DNA of 64,000 bases. Source: Muscardinus avellanarius. Lineage: Eukaryota; Chordata; Mammalia; Rodentia; Gliridae. The stretch is taken from contig OY726569.1 in NCBI GenBank assembly GCA_963383645.1, positions 32,155,592-32,219,591 on the forward strand, in the 5' to 3' direction. This document shows, piece by piece, positions 10,541 through 21,790 of this stretch (position 1 is the stretch's first letter; the number at the start of each line of letters is the position of its first letter). Both the position numbers and the translations under genes were made by a program. The notes below the pieces were generated by a model that was not told where the DNA came from, did no database searches, and was given only the letters and a program-made list of their open reading frames with translations.

Positions 10541-13010
10541 TATATATTTATATTTTAGTTAGAATTCTGAGTTTACTAGGTGTAAATCTCCACAATGAAA
10601 ATAACCAATGTAACTTTTGAAAATCCTGTGTTAGGGCTAAAATAACCAAAGAAAATGTAATACTTGAAATAGAAGCAGTTTGTGTGCAAAGGCTTTTCAA
10701 TAAACAAATCATGTGCTCGATAATAAGAATCCAATTATATTCAAAGAGAGTCTGGGTTGTGAGGGGCCCAGAATCTACAGCACAAATTACAGCTGATTAT
10801 GTGTTAACCTGGACAAGAAGATACCTATAAAAGGATAGGCTAACTCCTATCATATATTTGAAAAGTCTCTCATGAAATGGAATTTTAAATAATATTATAA
10901 ATATCATTCATAAAAATAAATCTTTGACTCATCTGTCTTGAGGCTGGAGGAAATCATACAGACCCTCGTGCATGTCAACCAATGAACTGGGTTTTCTTCC
11001 AGATGCTCCATCAGAGTGTTCTATAGATAGAAAATCTATCTACTGTTTTGACTGAATGGAAATATCAATTCATAGAATTTCAGAGTTTAAGACCTCATTA
11101 ATTTTCACCACTTACAGTGATTCCACAGCTATAATGAGGCAATCCATCCCATTTCTGAAAACTCTAAGAAAGGTGTTATTATTATTATAGGAAATAAGCC
11201 CCTCAATAAAACAACCAGTTAATCCAAATAATCAGATTATTAAATAGTAACTAACTAGCATGTGATTTTGTGACTAATCAGTTTGATTGACGTGTTTAAA
11301 TTGCTCCTGGGATTCTGTATTTGTGAGGAAGATTTCCAGGTAGCTAGCAGGGAAATTGTATCATCTTAATCAAGATAGTAAGATGGAGGACCACCTCTTT
11401 CAGCGACAGCAAAGAGAACAGTTTAGGGCTTGGTGCTGCTAGGTGCAATGCAAGTTGTGTAGCCAAAAAAAAAAAAAGGCACCAATTGCATAATTTTTGT
11501 AAACTAGTCTCACAACCAATGTCAATCAAAAGAAAGGCAAGAAGGTATATTAGAGAAAGAAAAGGTGAAAGGATATTCTGGAGTTATCCTAATCTTTAGA
11601 TTTTTGAAAAGCACAATACAGCAATCCCTTTCTAACAAACAAACATCACTGCCCTTAGAGGATGTTGTATCTCAGATCACTTAGAAAAAGAAAGGGTCTA
11701 AAGTTGAGGACAACCACCTGACACTCTGTGGCCCAGACATGCAGCCATTGATCTTCCGGTGCCTTCGTAGCAAGGTGGCAAAGAAGAAAGGGTATCATCC
11801 TCCTCCAGTAGATGACCTGCCACCCTTAATCTCCATCCTTTTTACCTGGATGATGTTTATTATGTAACTTTTATGATGCTACACATTATATTAGTCCCAT
11901 TTCATCATATAAAGTTGAAAACAATGTGTTGTACTTTCATTTTGTTTACTTTTTTTTTCTAGTTGGATATGGTAAATATTTCCATTTGGCTCACAACTAG
12001 ATTTCAAAGCCTGGTGGGTAATTTTTTTTTCTTTTTCTGTGACACGATTGGAAGATGGAAGATGAAAGGACGATGATTTGAAAGAGTAAGATGCACCTGG
12101 CCTGGGAAAGCAAGAGGAGGGAGCAGAAGTTCTTTTAAAAAATAAATATAAATCATTATGCCCTTGTGCATGACTTTACTGTATAGCATGCTGAAGATGG
12201 AAACTATAGAAAACAGAAAACTTCTTTAAACCCAAACACTAGTCTCCATAGCCCAGGTACTAGAGCATCAGAGGGGAAAAAAATGGCAGTTTTAGAAAAG
12301 AAAAATTAAGGACTTTAATGGTAATAAAATATTCTACTTTGCAACACATGAGATAAAGTGTAGGTGGACTGAGTAAAAATGCAATAAATCTACATAATTT
12401 GTTCTGCCCTTGGAAAAATCACCCTCTATTGAAAATAGAAGCTATTATGTCCCTGAGCTCAGGAAATCTTCATTATTTTTCATCAAAAGCAAATACGTTT
12501 TAGGGACCAAGCGGAGTGCTTACACCAGGAGCTATACCATTTGTTCTCTGTTAATTGTGCTGCTGATTCCATCAGCAACACTAAGAGCCTTCCAAAATAG
12601 CGTGTCCCTCGGCCCACTTTGGCCTCACAAATGACTGAAAGGAAAAGCACAAGAGTGAAGGTGAAGGGAGAACTGGCTGGGTCAAGTTGGAGAGAGATGG
12701 AGACAAGGAAGATGCTGAGGTTGAAAGAGATTGGGCACCGATTGTTTTCTAAAACAATCAGGCCCCCTTTTCCTAGCCCTAACAAGTGGCTGCTGCTGAC
12801 TTGTGAGCCTTAGCAACACTTCTCTGGAGGGAAGCACCTTCAGGCAAGATGGAGATGGTGGGGCTGTTAGCACCTTACACAGCATGTAGACCCTGTATTA
12901 CCACGTGGATGGGTGCACTATGCTCCAAACAATTCCTGGGAGTTACATACAAATTTGTCTTTAGAAAAGAAACTGTATTTTCCAGAGCTTATGGGAACTT
13001 TTAAAAAATT
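10541..13010. other. Long unique non-coding block
   Basis: About 2.5 kb without SINEs. It has an A13 run at about 11466-11478 and short T runs. Overlapping open frames at 12410-12885 on both strands are under about 100 codons and resemble no family I know. Nothing supports a gene. Confidence 0.45.
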
Positions 13011-13016
13011 TATTTT

Positions 13017-13140
13017 GTGTGTGTTGGGGGGGTGGTACTAGAGATTAAAGCTGGGAGAATTGTACCTCTGAGCTACACCCCCAGCCTGTTATTGTTGTTG
13101 TTTTGTTGTTGTTGTTGTTGTTGTTGTTGCTGTTAGTAGC

Positions 13141-13185
<45 letters not shown>

Positions 13186-13302
13186 TTGAAACAGGGTCTT
13201 GCTAGATGGCTGAGAGTCTGTCTATGTTGCCTGAAGCTGTTCTTGAACCTGTAATCTTTTTGTCTCAGCCTCCTAACTACTAGTGCACCATCATACCTGA
13301 CT
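13017..13302 (-). mobile_element. B1-ID SINE with a hugely expanded linker
   Basis: ID half 'gtggtactagagattaaagctgggagaattgtacctctgagctacacccccagcc' is separated from the B1 half ('tttgaaacagggtcttgctag...ccatcatacctgac') by about 95 bp of GTT and AGT trinucleotide repeat in place of the usual short T/A linker. Confidence 0.88.
13088..13184. repeat. (GTT)n(AGT)n compound microsatellite in a SINE linker
   Basis: An imperfect (GTT)n run passes through gctgttagtagcagt into an AGT run of about 15 units. It sits exactly at the junction of the two SINE monomers. Confidence 0.95.
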
Positions 13303-13320
13303 GCTCTTTCTTTTTTTACT

Positions 13321-13584
13321 TTTCTTTCCTTCCTTCCTTCCTTCCTTCCTTCCTTCCTTCCTTCCTTCCTTCCTTCCTTCCGTGCTGGGGATGAAACCCA
13401 AGGGCATTCTACCTACGAGCTACACCCTAAACCCTAGCCCTATTTTATTTTTTGTTTTGAAACAGAGTCTCATTAAATTGTTCAGGGTCTCACTAAGTTG
13501 CTGAGGATGGCTCTGAATTTTCAATCCTCCTGTCTCACCCTCCCAAGTACTGGACTTAGGTAGGTGTGTGCCACCACTTCTGAC
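13321..13584 (-). mobile_element. B1-ID SINE with (TTCC)n tail
   Basis: A pure TTCC run at about 13326-13380 (GGAA on the element strand) is the expanded tail. Then come ID half 'gtgctggggatgaaacccaagggcattctacctacgagctacaccc' and B1 half ending near 13584. Confidence 0.9.
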
Positions 13585-16055
13585 TTGCCTTTCTTAACTT
13601 TAATGGGATGAATATTTGACAATGACATTAAATTTCTCAAATTCCTCTTCTCATTACTTTTGTTTAAAAGTTTTTAAAGCAAAGTTTTGATTTTTAGAGA
13701 TTTTCAAAGTGGAAAATACAACTGTGAGGAAATCAGAAGTTATGGTTCCTCATTTTATTTCTTTCATCAAATAGCTTTGACTAATCATTTTACATATTTT
13801 GCCTCAATTTTCATGTGTCAGATGGCCACAAAATCTCTTTTAGTTCCATAGTATTATTGTCTGTACCTTTGAAAAACAAAGTAAAAAAGAAATCTCTCAT
13901 CTTGATTCCCTGCTATATAAAGTTATTCGGTTCCTTACAGCAAGGAGGCGCCGTTCACATTGAAGTCAACTTCCTGGGGGAAGGAGGTAGATAGTCTCAG
14001 AACAAGATACCTTTTCCTCAACTATCATAAAGGCCAGCAGTAAACTTGTCAAGTTCCTTAGTATTTTGCTATTAAAGCAGCAGGAAAGATTCCCTCATGA
14101 TTAGAATACCCACTATTTCACAGAATACTAACCCTTAAAAAAATAAGGTTTAGGTACAGAATCCAAATTTATGTGACTTGCCCTCCCTTTCATTGGAAGA
14201 GTTTGCAATGCAGGATCGTGAAGACCTACTGACATATTCCCAGTGGCGAGTTTCAAAAGCCTTCCCCAGAATGTTCTGAAATTCAGGAGGAAACTGAAGT
14301 TCTTTTATAAACCCCAACAAGAAGAAACTCTTCCCTCAAAATAGTAGATGAATGGACTCAGAAAGTAAAGTAAATAAAACTGTTATTTCTTTCACCTGAG
14401 CTTGATGGAATAAAAATCATACTTACCAAATATATGTACCATTCGTAATTACACATGGATGTTTCCTGTGAATATTCTTTGGTTACTGAGAGGCCTGAGG
14501 AACCGAGTACAAAATGTCTTCACGATAAAGAGCCCTTTCCTTTGAGGCCGCCTCCTACTAATGATAGAAAGGAAGCTGCAAGGTCATTGAAGAGATGATT
14601 CATGACAAGCCCTTTTATTCTGGGACACTATCACATTGGTGACATGAAGAAGGGCAGAAGGTGGTTTGAGTTCCCAGGTGCCCTACATGCCCACAGAACA
14701 GTTTTCTAAGTGTCTGTTTTGTGGTTGCAGTCAAAGTAATAAAGATGCCACATAATATGCCCACATCATAAACAGCAAGACCACAGAAAATTGCCCTTTC
14801 TGTGCCCTCCATTTCCCCATCTTGGAGGCCAAACTTTGCCCTTGAGTGAGCACAAATACCTCATATCTAAATGACTCACTGTGGATGCTGGCTCCAAGTC
14901 TATTAGATTATCATCCTGTCATCTTTGTTTTTGGCAGTGTTTGAAAGCACCTCTAGCAGCTTTATTTGAACACTGTTTTCATACCTAAAAGCTTGAATCT
15001 GTAAAACAAATACACAAACATTTATAGACATCCTTATATCACTTCAAATTGTTATGATTAGTGTACACACTTTGAATATTATTACTTAAACAACCTCCAG
15101 CTGATGTTTAAAAAAATAACACTTTGGAACAAGGCAGTCTCCAAATGTTCTATTAAGGATGCTGTTTATTTATATCAGTGTATAGAAAAGTACAGCTGTA
15201 CAAAACATAAATCAATGTCAAAAGTAAAAGGCATTAAAATTCATAAGGTTCATTTTCCAACATCCAGAGCAAACTGTAGCTGAGAGTTTGTCACAGACTT
15301 AACATCAGCAATAAAATTATATAACTGCTGATGTCACATTCTTTGAGGTACACTCAAAGGCATCTAAAATTTTATAGCTTAGTTTTGCTTATTTTAAAAA
15401 TGAACATATATTACTCTTAATTTTGTTTCTTATGTTACCTAGAAGACCTGAATATAAAAACAGCATCAGAGGGGAAATAACTCGCAGTCCATAGAGTTTT
15501 AACCAACATAAAAATATAGGTGCATATGTGACCATTTTGCTATTGATAAGGAAACCACAGGAATTAGTGGTAGTTTAATGCCTCTTATGGGAAACAGTGC
15601 TTTCTATGGCAGAATGAAGAAGGGTTATTGCTAAGCAAGAACTAAGAACAATTCATGCAGATACTAATATTCGCAGGTAATATTCTGCTTTTGGCTTTCA
15701 TTTATTAAAACTCTTTGTGTCATTCACCTCTAGTGATTTATGAAATTTTGATTTCTACTTAAGTATTCACCTGGCTTGGGAGGACGTGTGTTTTGTCTTA
15801 TTATATGGAAATCCGAATTTCTGATCAGATCCTAACTTCCTTGAAGGCAAGGGACACATAGCCACATGCCCCCCCCCCCAACTAGAATAAATATATTTGC
15901 TTTTTTTTTTTTTTCTTACATGAATCAGTGAATCAGTGACATTGATCTGCTACTGGGAAAACTGAGTTTGAAGTGCATGAGCCCAGTTCTGTGTTCCAGA
16001 GAACGAGTCATAGCCACCATTGCTTATGCAGCCACCATAGCAGGTGCTGTTTGTA
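13585..16055. other. Long unique non-coding block
   Basis: No SINE and no recognisable gene. It contains a 9-bp perfect stem (acatcagca 15302-15310 with tgctgatgt 15326-15334, 15-base loop), a C run near 15870-15880 and a T14 run near 15901. A weak L2-like word group ('cttccttgaaggcaagggacaca') lies near 15837-15860. AATAAA-type words occur on both strands but no transcript can be inferred. Confidence 0.45.
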
Positions 16056-16059
16056 GCAA

Positions 16060-16215
16060 GTTACTCACAGAAACTCATTAACCCCAGTAGCAGTTCCATG
16101 AGATAAGAGCCCATTATAATCCTAATTTTCCAAGAGAGGAAACTGAAGCAAATAGAAGTTACAGAGCTCACCCCAGCCACAGAGATGGTGTGTGGCAGAG
16201 CTGGAGTTTGGAGCA
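16060..16215 (-). mobile_element. MIR
   Basis: Reverse-oriented core 'ccaagagaggaaactgaagcaaatagaagttacagagctcaccccagccacagagatggtgtgtggcagagctggagtttgg' matches the MIR pattern (gaggaaactgaggca... tggcagagctggga). Upstream 'ctcattaaccccagtagcagttccatgagataagagcccattat' matches its 3' part. Confidence 0.75.
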
Positions 16216-18275
16216 AAGAGAGTAACTGGGGCGAGGGGTCCTGCTCCTCAGCTGCATGTTCTATTACATTTCTTGCAATAATGATGCACAGAGATGGTCT
16301 TTTGATCCCCGGTGTCTTTTCCTAAGGAAAACATATGACCTATATACTGTAATCTGTGAAAAGTTCATGTCTGGATTCTGGAAAAGTTCTGCAGAGTAGT
16401 ATTTTCTTCAAGGATGCATTTACCATACTCACCTTTGTGGGACTCTCAATCATTTTATGAGAGATTTTATGTAAACACATATAGACACACTCCCTTGGAA
16501 AATTATATTTACGTGGTAGAAATGCAGCTCGTATGTGTGAAATTGCCACAGCCACACAGAAACCCTTAATTCAAATGCCATTTTAAAGACCAAAAGAGAG
16601 ACAATGGAATTGTGGAGGAGAGGGAGGCGGTTCATCCCCAGTCATTACATAATTATCCCTGGCTTGCAGATGTCAGACTTTATTGTTTTTTTTTTTGTTT
16701 TTGTTTTGTTTTGTTTTGTTTTTTTTTACATGTACCGTGTACCATTCACAACAGCCAGTTTTGTGGTTATTAACGTAAACAAAATGCCCCGTTTTTCATC
16801 GTCCTTAGCTTGAATCTCTATGAAAATGAGAACAGAGACAGCCTGAGCAAAGCATGATTTCCATGCACTGTGCCTGCCTCTTGCGTAGATGGACAGGAGG
16901 TAACAGCCCCATCAGGACCCGCCTGCAGGACCATCTCAGACGCCGGCATGGGAGACACAGCGCCATGGAAAGCAGGCTGGTCGGCCTGGGCACAGCGCTG
17001 TGAATACAAATGTGTTTAAAATGGCTGACTCTGTACAAGAGTAAACAAGAACCTTCCCGGCTTTTCATTTAGTCACAAGATCATGAGGTCTCGTCACCTC
17101 AAATAGAGAATTGAGGTAGTTTTCCAGCTGAGCAAGGCAAAGTAGGGAGATGGGAGAAGGTGACTTTCTCTAGCAAAGACCTTGCCTTTTAATGTTCGTT
17201 TTAAAAGAATAGAGCTCAGACTGAACGAATCCCCACCTGAATATATGCCTTAGGAAGTAATTTTTATTAATAGCTGAATATTTTTACTTTCATCCACGTG
17301 CACCCAAATATTGGGTTTATGATATTTAGTTGCATGCATACATCACTGTGTCAAAGAAAAGGGGAAAATCCAGCCTTAATAAAAAATGATTTATTAACTG
17401 TTCCACGTCCTATAAATTTAATATGCTATGGGTTCTTGCTCTCATTGCAGATTTCTTTTAGAAGTCTATTTCTGAATATGAGAGCATAATATGTCTGAAT
17501 AACAGATTGGTAAATACCAACAAAATGAAACATCTCTGATGCACGTAATCCATGGCCATGGCTAAGATAATATATGTCAGTCGGCTGTGCTGTCTGTTTT
17601 CTTTCTTCACTCTCGACCAGTTCGTCTGTTTCTCAAGAGAAATAGCTGTAGCTGGTTTATCTTGCTCTATAACATTAAACATGGATGTATTCATTTTCTG
17701 AACACAACACAACAATGAATGTTTGGTCATTCTTTTAAATTATACTTTCTGCTCTTAGTAGCATTTTTTGCTGTTGTTAGGTTGCAAGTTAATTTCCTTC
17801 ATTGCTTTGCAATAATCATAATAATAACAACAAAGTACAGTTTTGTATAGATATATATTTTTCCTCTGTAATTGCACATAAAATCCATCCTGCTTAGAAA
17901 CTGCAGAGAGTAGAGGAATCAGTATAAATGTTGGCCTCAGGGAATCTATGCTTTCTGCAAGATTTAAGGTAGAAATATTCAGAGGCCACGTTACTCAAAC
18001 AAGAACCAACCATTTTTTGTTGTTAGTTTCTTTTCTTTTCAGCAAAATATTACCTAAAGGTAGCTCTAAGCACTAAGGGATTGAGGTTTCTATTTAGTCT
18101 ACAAGTGAACTAACAGGTTTTTGCTACCTGTGGGTATCAACTTGGGATTTCAGTTAGCTAAGCAACTCTGGACCTGCAATGAAACACTTAAGGGACCAGG
18201 AAAATGGTAGGCAGTAAGAAATCTGCAGGCTGCAGACCTCATTTATTAATTTATAAGCCACTCTTTCACTTTGAA
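16216..18275. other. Unique block, possibly containing conserved elements
   Basis: About 2 kb free of recognised repeats apart from a T-rich stretch at about 16686-16728. The part at about 17230-17760 has AT-rich words with evenly preserved complexity (e.g. 'taatttttattaatagctgaatat', 'catggccatggc'), which can mark conserved non-coding DNA. This is an impression only. Short open frames at 16805-17068 are not convincing. Confidence 0.35.
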
Positions 18276-18279
18276 AATA

Positions 18280-18400
18280 GGTTTAAATTTACAGTAAAAT
18301 TGAGAGAACAGTACAGTTTCCATATACACTACACCTAGTTCTTTCTACACCTTCTATTACATTAATGCAACAAGACCTATGCATGATTATATTTTTCTGT
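18280..18400. mobile_element. Possible old L1-derived fragment
   Basis: 'ataggtttaaatttacagtaaaattgagagaacagtacagtttccatatacactacacc' resembles a phrase common in old mammalian L1 elements. Recognised from memory of the pattern only. Confidence 0.35.
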
Positions 18401-18775
18401 TTCTTTATTGTGCCTGATGTGCCTATTTCTACTGTGTCTCAAAAATTATACATATATCCTTCATATATACATATGGAATGTGTATAATACATATACATGT
18501 ATATATTATAAATATGGTCTGCCTGTGTGTCATAGGTGCAGAAATGGGTGTTTTGTGTTTTACTCTGGGAAGTTAAAACCTATGATGCTGCCTTAATGAT
18601 GCCATTTTAACTTAGCTTAAGAGGTCAAGAAGGCTTTTGAGTGGGGAGAGAACCCTGAGAGAGCTGGAAGCCATCCAACCTCTGATGAAACGTGACCATT
18701 TGGCCATAATACCACCAAGAGCAAAGGATGCCATTTTTACTATGAAACCAAGACCACGACTTGTCTTGCTTTTTA

Positions 18776-18780
<5 letters not shown>
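18401..18780. other. Unique sequence
   Basis: AT-rich (tatacat-type words at 18448-18512), then ordinary unique sequence. No gene seen. Confidence 0.4.

Positions 18781-18829
<49 letters not shown>
18781..18829. repeat. (CT)n microsatellite
   Basis: 49 bp of pure CT directly abutting the tail side of a minus-strand SINE, so it probably grew from that SINE's A/G-rich tail. Confidence 0.95.
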
Positions 18830-18832
<3 letters not shown>

Positions 18833-19006
18833 CTGGCGATTAAACTCAGGGACATTCTAACTCTGAGCTACATCCCGGCCCCTATTTAATTTTTTTTTTT
18901 ATTTTGAAACAGAGTCCCTCTAAGTGCATGAGGCTGGTCTCAAACCTACCATCCTCCTGTCTCAGCCTCCCAAGTACTGGGATTATAAGTAGCCACCATG
19001 CATGGC
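18830..19006 (-). mobile_element. B1-ID SINE
   Basis: 'actggcgattaaactcagggacattctaactctgagctacatcccggcccc', linker, then 'gaggctggtctcaaacctaccatcctcctgtctcagcctcccaagtactggg' to a head ending 'catgcatggc'. Confidence 0.9.
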
Positions 19007-19018
19007 TAGATCTGGAAC

Positions 19019-19195
19019 TTTTTTATTTTTTTTCAGTACTAGAGATTGAACCCAGGGACATTCTGAGTTACATTCCAGCTCATTTTCTTTTGAAACAGGT
19101 TCTCACTAAATTACTGAGGCTGGCTTCAAACCTACCATCCTCCTGTCTCGGCCTCCTAAGTACTGGGATTACAGGCATGTGCCACCTTGCCCGGC
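19019..19195 (-). mobile_element. B1-ID SINE inserted beside the previous one
   Basis: 'cagtactagagattgaacccagggacattctgagttacattccagctc' then B1 half to 'gccaccttgcccggc'. Target duplication: tagatctggaac at 19007-19018 and tagacctggaac at 19196-19207 (one mismatch). Confidence 0.92.
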
Positions 19196-19207
19196 TAGAC
19201 CTGGAAC

Positions 19208-19517
19208 TATTTTTAAGGGTCAAGGATAGAGGGGTGCAGTGGAAAGAGCTGTGTGATATGGTCAAGTGCATCTGCCTGTTTGAAATGATGAGCTGTGGTC
19301 TTTAAAGTTTCTTCTTAGTTGTAATACTGCATGGGGCAAAGATAAAAAGAAATGCATGGTATGAAAGAAGAAAAATTCTCTTCAGTCTAGATCCCTTTGT
19401 CTTGTGCATTACCAAAACAAAGATGGAGAGTACAGAATTTATCGTAAATTGTTTTTAATTCTAGATTATATAAAATTGAGGAATTTGTTGAAAGAGCAAA
19501 TGAATTGAAACTAGTTT
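19208..19517. other. Unique sequence
   Basis: No element or gene recognised. Confidence 0.4.
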
Positions 19518-19530
19518 AAAAATATAAAGA

Positions 19531-19720
19531 AAGTCGGGTGGGCATGGTGGTGTGCATTTGTTATCCTAGTATTTGGAAGGCTGAGACAGGAGAATTGCAG
19601 GTTTGTGGCCAGTCTCCACAATTTAGTGAGACCCTGTTTCAAAGTAAAAAAAATAAAAAGTACTGAGGGTGCATCTCAGAGGTAGAATGCTCCTGAGTTC
19701 AATTCTAAGTACTAAATATA
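19531..19720 (+). mobile_element. B1-ID SINE, first of a tandem pair
   Basis: Head 'gtcgggtgggcatggtggtgtgcatttg', right arm 'actgagggtgcatctcagaggtagaatgctcctgagttcaattctaagtac' and a TATA-like tail. Shares one outer target duplication with the next copy. Confidence 0.9.
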
Positions 19721-19724
19721 TATA

Positions 19725-19950
19725 TGGATCAGGGCCTGGTGACACACACCTATAATCCCAGTACTTGGAGGTTTGAGACAGGAGGATCTCCAGTTTAAGG
19801 CCAGCCTTAGAAGCTAAATGAGACTCTCAATCACTTGTCATGACCTTGTGTAAAAACAAAAACATAAAAATAAAAGAAGGGCTGGGGATGTAGCTCAGAG
19901 AGGTAGGATGCCTCTGGGTTCAACCTCCAGTATCAAAACAAAACAAAAAC
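19725..19950 (+). mobile_element. B1-ID SINE, second of a tandem pair
   Basis: 'cagggcctggtgacacacacctataatcccag' through 'gggctggggatgtagctcagagaggtaggatgcctctgggttcaacctccagtatc' and an A-rich tail. The 13-bp word aaaaatataaaga at 19518-19530 recurs at 19951-19963 and brackets both SINEs. Confidence 0.9.
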
Positions 19951-19963
19951 AAAAATATAAAGA

Positions 19964-20940
19964 GATATGAAGAAATATGAGAGATTTTGTCCCTAAAAAA
20001 GTTAAAAGTGTTTGAGTAACATTTACTTAATATGTGAACTGATGTTCCCATCAAAATTATTATTTATGCAATTGTCAAATTTATCACTCATGATGTTCTT
20101 ATTAAAATATTTTCAGTTTTCCCCTTGAGGCATCTTCATATGGAACATCTGAAGGCTTTTCTCAAAACTTCATGTCTTATATGCAGGAGACATTAATTTA
20201 AATTTTTTCTTGCCTTCTCTTCAAACTTAAGAGAGTAGCTCTGAGAAATATTAGCCAGAGGGTGTTTTGTTTCTCCCTTGCTGTTTATCTGTCTTCTTTT
20301 CCTATTAGGCTAATAAACAAATTCTGAAACTTTGTTTCTGTGTCCCAAGACCCTAACTATAAGATGGGGAGCCCTATAGAAAGGCTTAACGGACCTACTT
20401 AAAATTGCCCGGGGGACGCCTTCCTACCTTTCTTTCATTTTCTCCTTAGATTGGCTTTAGAAATCTGTATTCTGAGCTTCCTCAGTATACTTAGAGGCAG
20501 CAGAGGTACCATATGTATGATTTGTACTTGTACCTATTTCCCAATTCCATCTTTTTTTAATATATTCTCTTGATAAAAATTTATCCCTTCTTTCCAGTCA
20601 AGCTTTTGCCTGATTTGATAGAGAGTCCCTCTGGCTCATGTTGAAATTGGAATGTATGATATCTCATTGTTTGCCTATATACCCAGATGTCCAAGCACTG
20701 AGTTTACTTTTATAAGTGAAATATTGAAAATAAACATAAAGCTTTGGGGATGTGGTTGCAAGGGACAGGATCAACATTACTACATTAGAAATGGTCAACA
20801 TAAGACTAGAAGCTTCTATATCTCTGGTGGCAGAGCTGTGGGCTTCCCTGAGCACATCTCTAGTGATATTTTTATCATTGCAGGAACGTGTTACAGGCTT
20901 CAGGCACCAGATAATCAGTGTAATAAAGCTGCACAGTAGT
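19964..20940. other. Unique sequence
   Basis: About 1 kb with no recognised repeat. Overlapping short frames at 20652-20949 on both strands give no family signal. Confidence 0.4.
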
Positions 20941-20944
20941 GTTG

Positions 20945-21070
20945 CATAGAAGAAAAAACATAGATGTTGGGGCTAGACCTGAGTTTTAATTCAGGTTCTG
21001 CCAGTTGCAAACTCCTTGACTCCATACGTGACTTAATCTATCTAAAACGAACTTTTCTTTCTGAATTTTA
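20945..21070 (+). mobile_element. Probable MIR
   Basis: 'acatagatgttggggctagacctgagttttaattcaggttctgccagttgcaaactccttgactcc' follows the MIR head and core order (gggctctggagccagactgcctgggttcgaatcctggctctgccac). Confidence 0.6.
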
Positions 21071-21293
21071 ATGCCGCCTCAAGAGAACACAGTAAAGACA
21101 AAACTAAGCACATCAAAAAGATATTACTAATATGTAGGCAATATTATAGGCTCTAGGACTATGAGGATGAGTGAGAACGACACTATCTCCATCCTCCTGG
21201 GTGTTGAGTCAGGGGTGGGGGTGTAACTGGTAAACTGTGGGTTAAGGGGGGATAGTACACTGTCCCCTAAAGCAATATTTATAGGGCTAGAGG

Positions 21294-21397
21294 TGCCACA
21301 ACAAAAGTACATGAGAATATACAAGGCAGTGTCCTAGACTTCATTGCTTTGCACTTAGTCTGTAGATGCCACAACAAAAGTACATTAGAATATGCAA
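21294..21397. repeat. Local 31-bp duplication with an inserted foreign segment
   Basis: tgccacaacaaaagtacat-agaatat-caa occurs at 21294-21324 and again at 21367-21397 (two mismatches). The 42-bp spacer begins with ggcagtgtcctagacttcattgcttt (21325-21350), an exact copy of 22028-22053. Confidence 0.9.
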
Positions 21398-21526
21398 AAA
21401 TCCCAGACCTGAGTGATCAAGATTTGCTAAATAAAGATGGTGACATCTGAACTGTTAATTAAAAGAATACTCATAAATTAGTGTTGTTTTTATGTTGGTA
21501 CACTGTAGTAGTTCAATGGGTTGCTT

Positions 21527-21607
21527 TGTTGTTGTTGTTGTTGTTGTTGTTGTTACTGGGGATTGATTCCAGGGTATTCTACCTCTAAACTACACTCCCA
21601 GCCCTTT
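21527..21607 (-). mobile_element. SINE fragment, ID half with (GTT)n tail
   Basis: (GTT)n at 21527-21555 followed by 'actggggattgattccagggtattctacctctaaactacactcccagccc'. The B1 half is absent. Confidence 0.85.
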
Positions 21608-21676
21608 TCACCTTCTTTTCTGTAATGCTCCTAGAACTCCTGCAAACAGAACCCACATAATGAGTTTCGTTCACTG

Positions 21677-21785
21677 ATTTAAGAAATATTTATTGAGTGC
21701 CTGGTGTATGTCATGCTGAGGGCTAATTACTAAAAGTGAGTCCACAGAGAAGGAACTTTCCCTGCCTTTGGGAGTTAACTGGTGA
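21677..21785 (-). mobile_element. L2 3' region fragment
   Basis: 'actgatttaagaaatatttattgagtgcctggtgtatgtcatgctgagggc...ctttccctgcctttgggagtt' matches the L2 reverse pattern (attcaacaaatatttattgagcacctactatgtgccaggc... ccctgccctcatggagctt). Confidence 0.65.
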
Positions 21786-21790
21786 AGTCA

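Noticed and set aside
12410..12885. Overlapping frames on both strands suggested an exon
   Set aside because: Frames conflict, are short, and show no recognised domain or clear splice sites.
15302..15334. 9-bp hairpin considered as an iron-responsive element or microRNA precursor
   Set aside because: Stem too short for a microRNA precursor, and the 15-base loop does not fit an iron-responsive element.
19725..19950. ID-like right arms considered as true tRNA genes (box A 'tagctcagaggtag', box B 'gggttcaa')
   Set aside because: They lack a cloverleaf with anticodon stem and always follow a B1-like half plus linker, so they are SINE right arms.
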